Below are positions 55,673 through 63,735 of a stretch of 64,000 bases of DNA, piece after piece. The translations under genes were made by a program, and so were the position numbers. Source of the DNA: an uncultured Flavobacteriaceae bacterium (lineage in GTDB: Bacteria; Bacteroidota; Bacteroidia; Flavobacteriales; Flavobacteriaceae); NCBI GenBank assembly GCA_943787295.1, contig CALSLW010000001.1, positions 887,501 to 951,500 of the forward strand, in the 5' to 3' direction. A model generated the notes under the pieces. It ran no database searches. It saw nothing but the letters and a program-made list of their open reading frames with translations, and was not told the DNA's origin. The number at the start of each line of letters is the position of its first letter. The stretch's first letter is position 1.

Positions 55673-58600
55673 TTATACATTCATTAAAGAGATATCTCCG
55701 GTTAAACTTATTTTTACTTTGACTGGATTATAGGTGAGCCAACCTGTTTTTTTACTTCCAAAATTGTTTATTCTAATATACTCTGGATAGTCAAAACTGG
55801 GATTAATATATTTATTCGCTTGTCTAAATTCATAGTATTTACTCGATAGTTTTTGAACGCGATAGAGGTGTTTTCTCAAAATATATTTAGGAATTAAATG
55901 AAGGTTTTCTACCACATTATCAATCCCTAATAAATACATATCATTGATGTGTAAATAAGTCACTACCTCTTCCTCGCCAGCTTCTAATGCTCTGTAAATA
56001 GGCAGGTTTTTTCTGTATCTTTGTATGGCTTGCCAAAAAGTCACTACTTCTTCTTTAAATTCTCCTTCTCCATCGATCAATATCATGATATGATGATTAT
56101 TTCTAGGGATGGCAAATCGATTTTCATTTTCTTTTAATTGAATTGAATTCGAAAATCCTTCTCTCATTCTCACTTTGAAAATAGGGACTGGGTCACCGCC
56201 CTTGTGATTGTCTAAATGAATTTTAGAAAGGGGGAAACCGTCTGGTCCCTCTTCAACAAATAATCCCACAGGAAGCACTCCTTTATTATTTTTAAGATTT
56301 ACAATACTTTCTTGTGCCTTCTTGCGAATTACTGGATCTACTATTTTTTCTATTTGAGAAACTACTCTAAGAGAAGTTAAAGGTCGCCTAATGTGCATTG
56401 ATTCTGTTAGCATAGGAGGTGTTCGCTTACCGTATAAAGAATCTTTGTGTAGCATTCCTCTGACAGAAACTGCCTTTACTTTGACTTTATTGTTGATGTC
56501 TTTGTGCCAAAAAGAACGTTTTGAAATGGCTTTAGAAGATTTTCTATGAGAAACTAATACTCCCATCAATTTCTCTTCGATTTGAGATAAATATTGTTCG
56601 TTTGGTACAGGAATCTTGGTCTTTTTTAGCTGTCGTTTATATTTATTTCGCTGGGACAAAAAACTGATGTGCCCCTTTTCACAATAGGCATTTACATAGG
56701 CTTTTAAAATGTTTAAACGATAATCATTTACACATTTACGATCTGGAAAAATACTCATCAATAAGCATTCATCGATTAAATGTTGTGTGACATTACCTGG
56801 AATCATTTTCACCTTTGGTGTGACAAAACCTATTAATTCTCCAAGGCTACGGCTTAATTGATGCTGGTCGTTAAACTGCTTTTTGATGACATCGCGATAG
56901 TTATATTTTTTAATAAATCGCTTAAATTTTTTATAACTAGTGGGATGGTGATGAGTATTTGAAAATATTTTCGCTGCCCTGGTTTTAACCTTTTCCCACT
57001 CTTCACTTTTCTCTTCATCAAAATATTCAAAAGGAGTTCTTTCGTTCAATTGTTCAGCAAGTGAGGTAAAACATAGGGTTTTATTAAGACTGTTGTCATT
57101 TAATGATCTGGACCATGGATGGATATAAACTATTTGAACATGAGAAGTAAATAACATTTCTAATGGAATCTCATTTCCAGTGTAAGGACAGGTGTGTTTG
57201 CACTCTTCCCATAAACTGTATTTTAAAACGTGCATTGGAATAAGGTCTACTCCTAGGGGCTTCAATTTTTCTATATATCGCTTGTTGTTTTCAGTTATTC
57301 TTCTTCGATCTAATCTAAAAATATAGCGCTGCATTCGATTTACCTTTAAATCGACTGAAAGTTCGCAAGCGACCTCATCAAAAGTGCCGTATTTGTCAAT
57401 TAATGCATTAATTACTTTTCTCAATTCAAAAGTACTTTGAATCAAGGTTGAGTTTTTTAATTGTTGAATTTGGTTGTTTACCTCTCTGGTCAAGGGTATT
57501 TTATTTGCTTTTGGTTTTTGAGTTAAGTTGGGCGAGAAACCATAAAGTTTTTTTGGATCGAATCCTTCTAATCTAAACATACTTTGAAAAACTTCAATTA
57601 GTTTAGAGATCAACTCTTGCTGAGAAGAATCTCGATGAAGATTTAAGGACACCTGAATGATTTCGCTTCGCTGTACATCACTTAAATCGTCCCACTTTGT
57701 TTTAAGTGCGTTTCTTATACCGGCTAAATAAACAGCAATCTTATAAGGATAGCCTTGTTTTAAAAAGTAAAGTATCTTACTTGAGGCCATTTTTGAAATT
57801 GGGGCATAACTTTTATCAATACTAATCTTTGAAAACTTTTGCGCAGCATAAGAGTTTAAACCAAATTTTTGCTCGGCAGTATCTTGTAATCTTAAACTAC
57901 TATTAAAAAAGTACAAAGCGTGAAAAATATCCTCTTTTGTCTTTTGATCAAAATCAAACCATTCTTTCCCAAAGTATTTCTCCCTTGACAATTCGGCATT
58001 AATAAAAGATCCTTTAAAGGCATCATCTGCCTTGTAATTAAAGTTTTCAGAATGGTTGAGTTGCAATAGAGATTTGATTTCATCAAATTTAAATCGGTAA
58101 TGTGTCAAGAAATAATGAACAACTTTACGGGTATCTTTGAGATTGAGGGGAGCATTATTGAGCTTGATAGAATTCGCCCATTTCCAGGCTTCCACTTCCT
58201 GATATATGAGAGAAGAGACACAACAACGGGTCTTTTTGGGTTCATATAAACAATTGCCTACCCTGTGCTTTTGAGATTTTAAAGGCCGCTGATAAAACAA
58301 AGCTCCTTGAGGATCTACATCTTGAGGATCTCCTATTAATTGATTGCGCAACTCTTCGGTCAAAGAATGATAAAACTGCGATTGCATTTTCCACAAAAGA
58401 TGAATTTCTTCAAAATACATTTCGAGTGTGCAAATGCGATTTCGAATTCTAGTCTTTGTTGCTTTATAAGAATTATTATGGGCTGGATAAATAGAACTTA
58501 AGTGTTCCCCAAGGGTTCCTTTTCCTATTTCCTTCTGAGTTTGTAAATACCCAATCTTTCTTTCAGCAGGATTTCCTCTACTAAGCACACTCTCGGTTAA

Positions 58601-59053
58601 CTTTAAATTCCTTTCTCCGAAACGATAGCCGCGATGACAAGCGATTTGATAAAATATTCGACCGAATTCTTCTAAACTCAGTTTCTCATGCAAGCCTTGT
58701 TCTCTTAAATGATATGGATTTAGTGCGAACCAATTGTCCATGGATTTAGAAACAAACTTTTTTGTTTTCTTCCATTGATCTAGTTCCTTCAAAGTCATGG
58801 GGCACATTTGATTTTGAATCAAAATACGCAAAAGATAAATTTTTCGGGTTCTAATTCTGGCATATCGAATGCGACGTAATCGAACTAAACGTCTTCCGTG
58901 TTTTTTTGACAGCTCCCTTTTGCCAGAGCCAAAATTTTCACATCCAGCAGGAAAAACCCTAACGCCCACGTCAATTAAATCGAATGTTGAAAGATCAACA
59001 ATAGACCAATTGATAGAAGTCGTATCAACAAATAATCCTAACTTTTTTGACAT
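55673..59053 (-). CDS. Cas9-like protein (type II-C) with substituted RuvC and HNH active sites
   Basis: A 1126-residue protein with a full Cas9 layout: RuvC-I at 5-16, VGVRVFPAGCENFGSGKRELS, arginine-rich bridge helix 53-76 (RRLVRLRRIRYARIRTRK), REC lobe with QRPLKSQKHRVGNCLYEPKKTRC, RuvC-II near 560-572, HNH 618-678, RuvC-III about 720-800 and a WED/PI-type end (LTSLRVVSQIEKIVDPVIRKKAQE; NNHHIMILIDGEGEFKEEVV). Catalytic positions are replaced: RuvC-I reads LGLFVDTTSINW (Phe8 for the catalytic Asp), HNH reads VQIVYIHPWSRS (Val642-Tyr643 for Asp/Glu-His), RuvC-III reads NDYRLNILKAYV where DHRHHAIDA is expected; only Glu564 (VACELS) of RuvC-II is kept. The frame is open and uninterrupted. No cas1/cas2 nearby. 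Most likely an RNA-guided DNA-binding, non-cleaving protein. Confidence 0.9.
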   Translation of the reverse strand: MSKKLGLFVDTTSINWSIVDLSTFDLIDVGVRVFPAGCENFGSGKRELSKKHGRRLVRLRRIRYARIRTRKIYLLRILIQNQMCPMTLKELDQWKKTKKFVSKSMDNWFALNPYHLREQGLHEKLSLEEFGRIFYQIACHRGYRFGERNLKLTESVLSRGNPAERKIGYLQTQKEIGKGTLGEHLSSIYPAHNNSYKATKTRIRNRICTLEMYFEEIHLLWKMQSQFYHSLTEELRNQLIGDPQDVDPQGALFYQRPLKSQKHRVGNCLYEPKKTRCCVSSLIYQEVEAWKWANSIKLNNAPLNLKDTRKVVHYFLTHYRFKFDEIKSLLQLNHSENFNYKADDAFKGSFINAELSREKYFGKEWFDFDQKTKEDIFHALYFFNSSLRLQDTAEQKFGLNSYAAQKFSKISIDKSYAPISKMASSKILYFLKQGYPYKIAVYLAGIRNALKTKWDDLSDVQRSEIIQVSLNLHRDSSQQELISKLIEVFQSMFRLEGFDPKKLYGFSPNLTQKPKANKIPLTREVNNQIQQLKNSTLIQSTFELRKVINALIDKYGTFDEVACELSVDLKVNRMQRYIFRLDRRRITENNKRYIEKLKPLGVDLIPMHVLKYSLWEECKHTCPYTGNEIPLEMLFTSHVQIVYIHPWSRSLNDNSLNKTLCFTSLAEQLNERTPFEYFDEEKSEEWEKVKTRAAKIFSNTHHHPTSYKKFKRFIKKYNYRDVIKKQFNDQHQLSRSLGELIGFVTPKVKMIPGNVTQHLIDECLLMSIFPDRKCVNDYRLNILKAYVNAYCEKGHISFLSQRNKYKRQLKKTKIPVPNEQYLSQIEEKLMGVLVSHRKSSKAISKRSFWHKDINNKVKVKAVSVRGMLHKDSLYGKRTPPMLTESMHIRRPLTSLRVVSQIEKIVDPVIRKKAQESIVNLKNNKGVLPVGLFVEEGPDGFPLSKIHLDNHKGGDPVPIFKVRMREGFSNSIQLKENENRFAIPRNNHHIMILIDGEGEFKEEVVTFWQAIQRYRKNLPIYRALEAGEEEVVTYLHINDMYLLGIDNVVENLHLIPKYILRKHLYRVQKLSSKYYEFRQANKYINPSFDYPEYIRINNFGSKKTGWLTYNPVKVKISLTGDISLMNV

Positions 59054-59077
59054 TTAAACTTATTTTCTTTTAGTTTG
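59047..59077 (+). promoter_or_regulatory. Candidate promoter of the tracr-like RNA
   Basis: TTG at 59047-59049, 20 bp, TTAGTTTG at 59070-59077 (one mismatch to TAnnTTTG). The TTG lies in the first codons of the Cas9-like gene on the other strand. It overlaps a minus-strand candidate promoter for the Cas9-like gene: TTG 59085-59083, 20 bp, TAAGTTTA 59062-59055, ending beside the ATG. Confidence 0.45.
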
Positions 59078-59154
59078 TGCTTCAATCTTATCACAATAAG
59101 GCTTTATGCCGTAGATTTAAAAATCTTTAATCCCGCTTCGGTGGGATTTTTTTT
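59078..59154 (+). ncRNA. tracrRNA-like gene
   Basis: The plus strand holds the parts of a flavobacterial type II-C tracrRNA in order: anti-repeat CTTCAATC-TTAT-CACAAT (59080-59097), nexus hairpin GGC-TTTAT-GCC (59100-59110) in the AATAAGGC context, a second hairpin AGATTT-AA-AAATCT (59113-59126) and a UUCG-loop terminator ATCCCGC-TTCG-GTGGGAT (59130-59147) with eight T. It lies in the 99-bp gap between the Cas9-like gene and the HTH gene, on the opposite strand; its T-run overlaps the HTH stop codon. The exact 5' end is unknown. Confidence 0.85.
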
Positions 59155-59548
59155 ATTCCTTTTCATAGCGCTCTAAAAAACTGTAATATTTTAACAGGAA
59201 GTGATAATACATCCACTTGTCTTCTTCGCTTTTTGACGATTCTAAGGGAAATTGATCACGGTGGAGATTAATAAAATCTAAGGTAGATGTCTTTACGGTT
59301 TCTGGGAGGTAGTTGTCTACTTCTATCAAACCTAATTGAATTATTTTCCGAATTAATACATAGCTGTTATTTCGCTCATACTTTTTAAACAATTGAATCC
59401 AGATACTTTTGATTTCAAATTGATCTATCTGTAATAATTGCATTAAAGTTTGATCGCTTAAGCCTAACATATAAGGGCGAATTACAGCGTATTCTTTGGG
59501 TAAAAGTTGAGTGGAGGGAGGGGTGGTGAAAATGGGTTTAGAATTCAT
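59153..59548 (-). CDS. LuxR-type helix-turn-helix protein next to the Cas9-like gene
   Basis: A 131-residue protein. Residues 16-75 (LLPKEYAVIRPYMLGLSDQTLMQLLQIDQFEIKSIWIQLFKKYERNNSYVLIRKIIQLGLI) follow the LuxR/GerE pattern of E-x-x-V-I, G-x-S-D, L-x-I-x-x-x-x-I, and K-Y-x-x-x-N-x-x. There is no receiver or ligand-binding domain, and the C-terminal 50 residues are helical and charged. It reads toward the Cas9-like gene in the same direction, so it may be co-transcribed with it. Whether it is the DNA-binding or RNA-polymerase-contacting partner of the Cas9-like protein is not known. Confidence 0.72.
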   Translation of the reverse strand: MNSKPIFTTPPSTQLLPKEYAVIRPYMLGLSDQTLMQLLQIDQFEIKSIWIQLFKKYERNNSYVLIRKIIQLGLIEVDNYLPETVKTSTLDFINLHRDQFPLESSKSEEDKWMYYHFLLKYYSFLERYEKE

Positions 59549-59602
59549 AAACAGATTTTATATAGTAGATGAAAGCTTAAAATTCGTTAAATCTTTAATC
59601 AA

Positions 59603-59671
59603 CACCTTTTAAGATGTAAAAGGTGGTTAGGCTTGATGGTAAAAGTGGTTATACCATGTAATAAGTGGTTA
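59603..59671. repeat. Inverted repeat and triple GTGGTTA direct repeats upstream of the HTH gene
   Basis: CACCTTTT (59603-59610) and AAAAGGTG (59618-59625) form a perfect 8-bp inverted repeat with 7-bp spacing. AARGTGGTTA occurs three times, with GTGGTTA at 59623-59629, 59645-59651 and 59665-59671 (22 and 20 bp apart, about two helical turns). The cluster lies between the divergent HTH gene and the 68-residue gene, a typical place for operators. Confidence 0.6.
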
Positions 59672-59728
59672 TCTTAACGAAATCAAATATTCTTAGGGAG
59701 TATAAACAGAAAATCTTATTTTTGTCAC

Positions 59729-59935
59729 ATGAAATTAGCACTCATAAGTATCGTCTTGTTAGGTTTAGCATTCGCTGGTATAGCGATTAAAATCATTGTA
59801 AAAAAAGACGGGAAATTTGCAGGTACATGCGCCAGTCAAAGCCCCTTTTTAAACAAAGAAGGTGAAGCCTGTGGTTTCTGCGGAAAACTTCCCGAAGAAC
59901 AAGAGTGTAAGAACCCTGATTTACAACAATCTTAA
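59729..59935 (+). CDS. Small Cys-rich membrane or secreted protein
   Basis: A 68-residue protein with one N-terminal hydrophobic helix (about 4-24) followed by KKDGKFAGTCASQSPFLNKEGEACGFCGKLPEEQEC containing five Cys, two of them in a CGFC motif. Similar small proteins are found beside the sigma factor and lipA in related bacteria. A redox or metal role is possible. A TATTTTTG element (59717-59724) ends 4 bp before the ATG. Confidence 0.75.
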   Translation: MKLALISIVLLGLAFAGIAIKIIVKKDGKFAGTCASQSPFLNKEGEACGFCGKLPEEQECKNPDLQQS

Positions 59936-59973
59936 TATTTTAAGGCTACAATTTTTTGAGTATCTTCGTTTCG

Positions 59974-60531
59974 ATGGATACCAAAGAAATTGAGCAGGCT
60001 ATTGAGTTAGCGAAACAAAACAACCAAAAAGCTTTTGCTGTCTTATTCGATGCACACTGGGAGTATGTCTATGGGTATTTATTAAAACAATTACAAGACG
60101 ATGCACTCGCAGAAGAGCTCGCATTAAAAACTCTTGCAAAGGCTTTTGATAAAATTGCCACTTTTAAAAAGGAATACACCTTTAAAACCTGGCTTATTAG
60201 CATTTCAAAAAACTTGCAAATTGATCATCATAGGAGCACTAATATCAAAGGAAAGTTAGCGCTTACTTCTATCGATAAAAAACACATCAAAAGCCTTTCT
60301 GACGACAACCCGTCTCCAGAAGATTTATTGATTATCAATCAAAATCTCAAAGCACTTATTGAAAAAATAAAAGTACTAAAACCCTTATATGCAAGGATTC
60401 TAAGATTGCGCTATTTTGAGGAACAGTCTTATAAAGAAATTGCTAAAAAAACAGCACTTCCTATCAATACCGTTAAAGTAACTCTCCTTAGAGCAAAAAA
60501 AGTTTTAGCCGAAAAATTAAGCGAACAATGA
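59974..60531 (+). CDS. ECF-type RNA polymerase sigma factor
   Basis: A 185-residue sigma-70 family protein of region 2/region 4 type: AFAVLFDAHWEYVYGYLLKQLQDDALAEELALKTLAKAFDKIATF...FKTWLISISKNLQIDHHR (region 2) and ARILRLRYFEEQSYKEIAKKTALPINTVKVTLLRAKKVL (region 4 HTH). ATG 59974 is chosen over an in-frame TTG at 59956. No anti-sigma gene follows; it overlaps the Nramp gene by 4 bp. Its closeness to the Cas9-like gene may be chance, as this sigma-lipA neighbourhood looks conserved. Confidence 0.9.
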   Translation: MDTKEIEQAIELAKQNNQKAFAVLFDAHWEYVYGYLLKQLQDDALAEELALKTLAKAFDKIATFKKEYTFKTWLISISKNLQIDHHRSTNIKGKLALTSIDKKHIKSLSDDNPSPEDLLIINQNLKALIEKIKVLKPLYARILRLRYFEEQSYKEIAKKTALPINTVKVTLLRAKKVLAEKLSEQ

Positions 60532-61739
60532 TTGAATCATTAAAAAAGTTAGGTCCTGGATTATTATTCGCCGGGGCAGCAATTGGGGTTTCGCATCTAG
60601 TACAATCAACACGTGCAGGAGCAGATTTTGGGTGGGGACTTTTATGGGCTTTAGTTTTATCAAATCTATTTAAATACCCCTTTTTTCAATTTGGCTCGCG
60701 TTATGCTTTAGCTACCAATAAAAGCTTGTTAGATGGTTATGCTCATCTGGGAAAAACCTATTTATGGATTTACTTTTTTCTTAGTTTAGGGACGATGTTT
60801 ACCATTCAGACTGCAGTGACTATAGTGACTGCCTCTCTAGCCTCCATTTTATTTGGCTTTACACCAGATTTAGTGGTCTGGACCATTTTAATCACCATGA
60901 TCTGCCTACTTATTTTATGGAGAGGAAATTTTACTATTCTGGATAAAATCATCAAATGGATTATTGTCATTTTGACTTTTAGCACGGTGATTGCTGTTTT
61001 TTTGGCCGCAGGCCAAAATGAAAACAACATCTCCTTATCACAACACCTACCACAAGGATCCTCCATTCTATTTCTCGCTGCCTTTATGGGCTGGATGCCT
61101 GCCCCCTTAGATATTTCTATCTGGCAATCATTGTGGACAATAGAAAAAAATAAAGCCGATAAAATCAGTGTTAAAGAAGGACTTCTTGATTATAATATTG
61201 GCTATGTGATTACTGTCTTACTAGGAGTTTGCTTTATGGGTCTAGGCACATTTGTGATGTATGGTTCTGGAACAAGTTTTTCGAATTCTGGGGGTGTTTT
61301 CGCAAAACAATTGATTGATTTATATACGCTTACTCTGGGAGATTCTGTTTATATCTTTATCGCCATTGCGGCCTTTACCGCTATGTTTAGCACAACTTTG
61401 ACCACGCTTGATGCCTCTCCTAGAGCGATGGAAAAGACCAGTAGACACTTGTTTTCTAGGGCAAATTATTTGAATTACAAGTTTTGGATAACGGTATTGG
61501 CACTTGGTACCATTGGTATTTTCAGCTTCCTTTTAAGTGAAATGGGAACCCTTGTAGAAATTGCCACCATTCTGTCTTTTATCACAGCCCCCTTTTATGC
61601 TTATCTCAATTTAAAATTAGTGAATAGTGACCATATGCCTGTGGAACATCGTCCAGGCAAAGGATTGATTTTATTGAGTATAATCGGATTGATTTTCTTG
61701 ATCCTTTTTGCGATTAGCTTTCTATTTCTTGCCGTTTAG
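60528..61739 (+). CDS. Nramp-family divalent metal transporter
   Basis: A 403-residue transporter with about eleven helices. LGPGLLFAGAAIGVSHLVQSTRAGADFGWGLL replaces the usual first-helix DPG(N/S)xxT metal motif with a divergent one (GAAIGVSH), and FMGWMPAPLDISIWQSLW corresponds to the helix-6 MPH region with MPAP. These differences mean the substrate may be unlike Mn2+/Fe2+ (Mg2+ is possible for such Nramp-related proteins), so the ion is left open. Overlaps the sigma factor gene by 4 bp. Confidence 0.85.
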   Translation: MIESLKKLGPGLLFAGAAIGVSHLVQSTRAGADFGWGLLWALVLSNLFKYPFFQFGSRYALATNKSLLDGYAHLGKTYLWIYFFLSLGTMFTIQTAVTIVTASLASILFGFTPDLVVWTILITMICLLILWRGNFTILDKIIKWIIVILTFSTVIAVFLAAGQNENNISLSQHLPQGSSILFLAAFMGWMPAPLDISIWQSLWTIEKNKADKISVKEGLLDYNIGYVITVLLGVCFMGLGTFVMYGSGTSFSNSGGVFAKQLIDLYTLTLGDSVYIFIAIAAFTAMFSTTLTTLDASPRAMEKTSRHLFSRANYLNYKFWITVLALGTIGIFSFLLSEMGTLVEIATILSFITAPFYAYLNLKLVNSDHMPVEHRPGKGLILLSIIGLIFLILFAISFLFLAV

Positions 61740-61768
61740 GTTGTATATTTGTACCGTAAGAATGTATT

Positions 61769-62638
61769 ATGTCGACTGAAACTAAAACACAACCGATTAC
61801 CAAAAAACCTAAATGGTTAAGGGTAAAACTTCCAACGGGAAAGAAATACACTGAATTACGTGGATTAGTTGATAAATACGACTTGCATACTATTTGCACC
61901 TCTGGAAGCTGCCCTAATATGGGCGAATGTTGGGGAGAGGGCACAGCAACTTTTATGATCTTAGGGAATGTTTGCACCCGTTCTTGTGGTTTTTGTGGTG
62001 TTAAAACAGGAAGACCAGATACAGTAGACTGGGAAGAACCCGAAAAAGTTGCCCGTTCGATCAAACTTATGCAAATCAAACATGCAGTGATCACCTCTGT
62101 AGATAGAGATGATTTAAAAGACGGCGGCTCGATTATATGGGGAGAAACCGTCAATGCAATTAGACGTATGAACCCTACCACTACACTAGAAACCCTTATT
62201 CCAGATTTTCAAGGAAACGAACGCAATCTAGACCGTATTATAGCGGTTCACCCTGAAGTCGTTTCGCACAATATTGAAACTGTAAGAAGACTGACCAGAG
62301 AGGTTCGTATACAAGCAAAATACGACCAGAGTATGGCAGTGTTGAAATACCTCAAAGATCAAGGGATTAATCGAACTAAATCTGGGATCATGTTAGGTCT
62401 GGGCGAAAAAGAAGAAGAAGTGATTCAAACGCTTCACGATCTACGCGCTGCAGCAGTTGATGTGGTTACTATTGGACAATACCTTCAACCCAGTAAAAAA
62501 CATCTAGGCGTAAAAGAATTTATTACGCCAGATCAATTTGGTAAATATGAAGCCATCGGGAAAGACCTAGGATTTAGACATGTAGAAAGTGGTGCACTTG
62601 TTCGCTCTTCTTACAAAGCGCACAAGCATATTCACTAA
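61769..62638 (+). CDS. lipA: Lipoyl synthase
   Basis: A 289-residue radical SAM enzyme inserting sulfur into octanoyl-protein. Auxiliary cluster ligands Cys43, Cys48 and Cys54 ([12 protein letters not shown]) and radical SAM cluster ligands Cys69, Cys73 and Cys76 (CTRSCGFC) are present, with the C-terminal RSSYKA motif carrying the conserved Ser ligand. A TATATTTG element is at 61744-61751. Overlaps convergent lpxK by 4 bp. Confidence 0.97.
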   Translation: MSTETKTQPITKKPKWLRVKLPTGKKYTELRGLVDKYDLHTICTSGSCPNMGECWGEGTATFMILGNVCTRSCGFCGVKTGRPDTVDWEEPEKVARSIKLMQIKHAVITSVDRDDLKDGGSIIWGETVNAIRRMNPTTTLETLIPDFQGNERNLDRIIAVHPEVVSHNIETVRRLTREVRIQAKYDQSMAVLKYLKDQGINRTKSGIMLGLGEKEEEVIQTLHDLRAAAVDVVTIGQYLQPSKKHLGVKEFITPDQFGKYEAIGKDLGFRHVESGALVRSSYKAHKHIH

Positions 62639-63663
62639 TTTATCCCTAGCTTTTCTTCCACTAAGGCATTTAAAGCTTCATGTTGCCCATCTAGTATTTC
62701 CATTTTTATAGGTAAGTAAAAAAGTAAATCTGAATTAAACTTTTGGTACAAGCGCATATAATCCTTCTGGGTAGTTAAAACCATACGCCCATTACTTTTT
62801 ACTTTGATATTTTCGATATCTCTATCGCTAAAAATATGATGATCTCCATACTTTAAATGCTCATAGTTTAAGAATTTACTTTTCAAAAAATCTAATAGTT
62901 GTTTGGGATCGGCAATCCCCGTTACCACGACAAAAGAAATTTTTTCTAAGATGCCTAGTGACATCCTGCGTTCGCTATTAACAATATATTCAGCATAACG
63001 AATCTTAGAAAAAAACAAACTTTGATGACGTTTTAATTGTATGCGCTCTTTAAAGGCATTTTTCTGTGCTTGAGTAATGTCTTTAGGACATTTAGTAACA
63101 ATGATGGCATCTGCACGTGAAATGCCCTCAGATAGTTCTCTCAAGTTGCCGACTGGCAAAATATAATCTTTGGTAAAGGGTTTGTCAAAGCTGGTCAATA
63201 ACAACATACAAGAAGGTTTGACCCATCTGTGTTGAAAACAATCATCCCATAGATAAACAGGCGGCTTGTCTAACAAGGGTAATTCGAGTAAGTTTTTCAT
63301 CCCTATCCTTCTACTATTACTCACTCCAACCCTTATTTCTGGATACTGCTTTAAAAACATTAATGGCTCATCGCCCAGCTGATTAGCGGTTGATTCTACC
63401 TCCCCTATTTGAAATCCTTTTGAAGTACGACCATAGCCTCTACTTAAAACATTCACTGTAAATCTAGATTTAAAATGTGCAATAAAATAGTTAATAGCAA
63501 CAGATTTACCTGTACCTCCTGTAGAGAGATTACCTATTCCTAAAACGGGAACATCGTATTTTCTCTCTTTAAAAATACCCAAAGAAAAAAATACGTTCCT
63601 AAGGCTTGTTAAGAACATATAAATGATCGCAAAAGGAAAGAGTAGGAACCGAAAAATATTCAT
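62635..63663 (-). CDS. lpxK: Tetraacyldisaccharide 4'-kinase
   Basis: A 342-residue membrane-associated kinase of lipid A synthesis. One N-terminal hydrophobic helix (about 2-25) anchors it; the P-loop is [11 protein letters not shown] and DDCFQHRWV corresponds to the conserved DDGFQH motif (with Cys for Gly). [15 protein letters not shown] and [11 protein letters not shown] are typical. Start [11 protein letters not shown] is preferred to an upstream in-frame Met. Confidence 0.93.
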   Translation of the reverse strand: MNIFRFLLFPFAIIYMFLTSLRNVFFSLGIFKERKYDVPVLGIGNLSTGGTGKSVAINYFIAHFKSRFTVNVLSRGYGRTSKGFQIGEVESTANQLGDEPLMFLKQYPEIRVGVSNSRRIGMKNLLELPLLDKPPVYLWDDCFQHRWVKPSCMLLLTSFDKPFTKDYILPVGNLRELSEGISRADAIIVTKCPKDITQAQKNAFKERIQLKRHQSLFFSKIRYAEYIVNSERRMSLGILEKISFVVVTGIADPKQLLDFLKSKFLNYEHLKYGDHHIFSDRDIENIKVKSNGRMVLTTQKDYMRLYQKFNSDLLFYLPIKMEILDGQHEALNALVEEKLGIN

Positions 63664-63735
63664 TGTGATTATATGCTTATCTTCGTAAAGATACACTTAT
63701 GTAAAGAAATTTTTGACTACTAGAAAAAGAACTTA

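Noticed and set aside
59054-59154. tracr-like RNA on the minus strand
   Set aside because: The terminator T-run and nexus motif only make sense on the plus strand.
59120-59600. Shared 12-mer AAATCTTTAATC in the tracr-like RNA and upstream of the HTH gene
   Set aside because: Short and AT-rich; chance is a sufficient explanation and nothing around it is shared.
55525-59600. Prophage or transposon carrying the dead Cas9
   Set aside because: No integrase, transposase, terminal repeats or target-site duplication could be seen around the block.
59603-59671. Triple GTGGTTA repeats as a CRISPR array
   Set aside because: The repeat is only 7-10 bp with about 21 bp period and does not pair with the tracr anti-repeat.
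59974-60531. ECF sigma factor as the partner of the dead Cas9
   Set aside because: Tempting by analogy with other effector-sigma associations, but it is 0.9 kb away, transcribed separately, coupled to the Nramp gene and part of a sigma-lipA neighbourhood that looks housekeeping. Kept only as a possibility.
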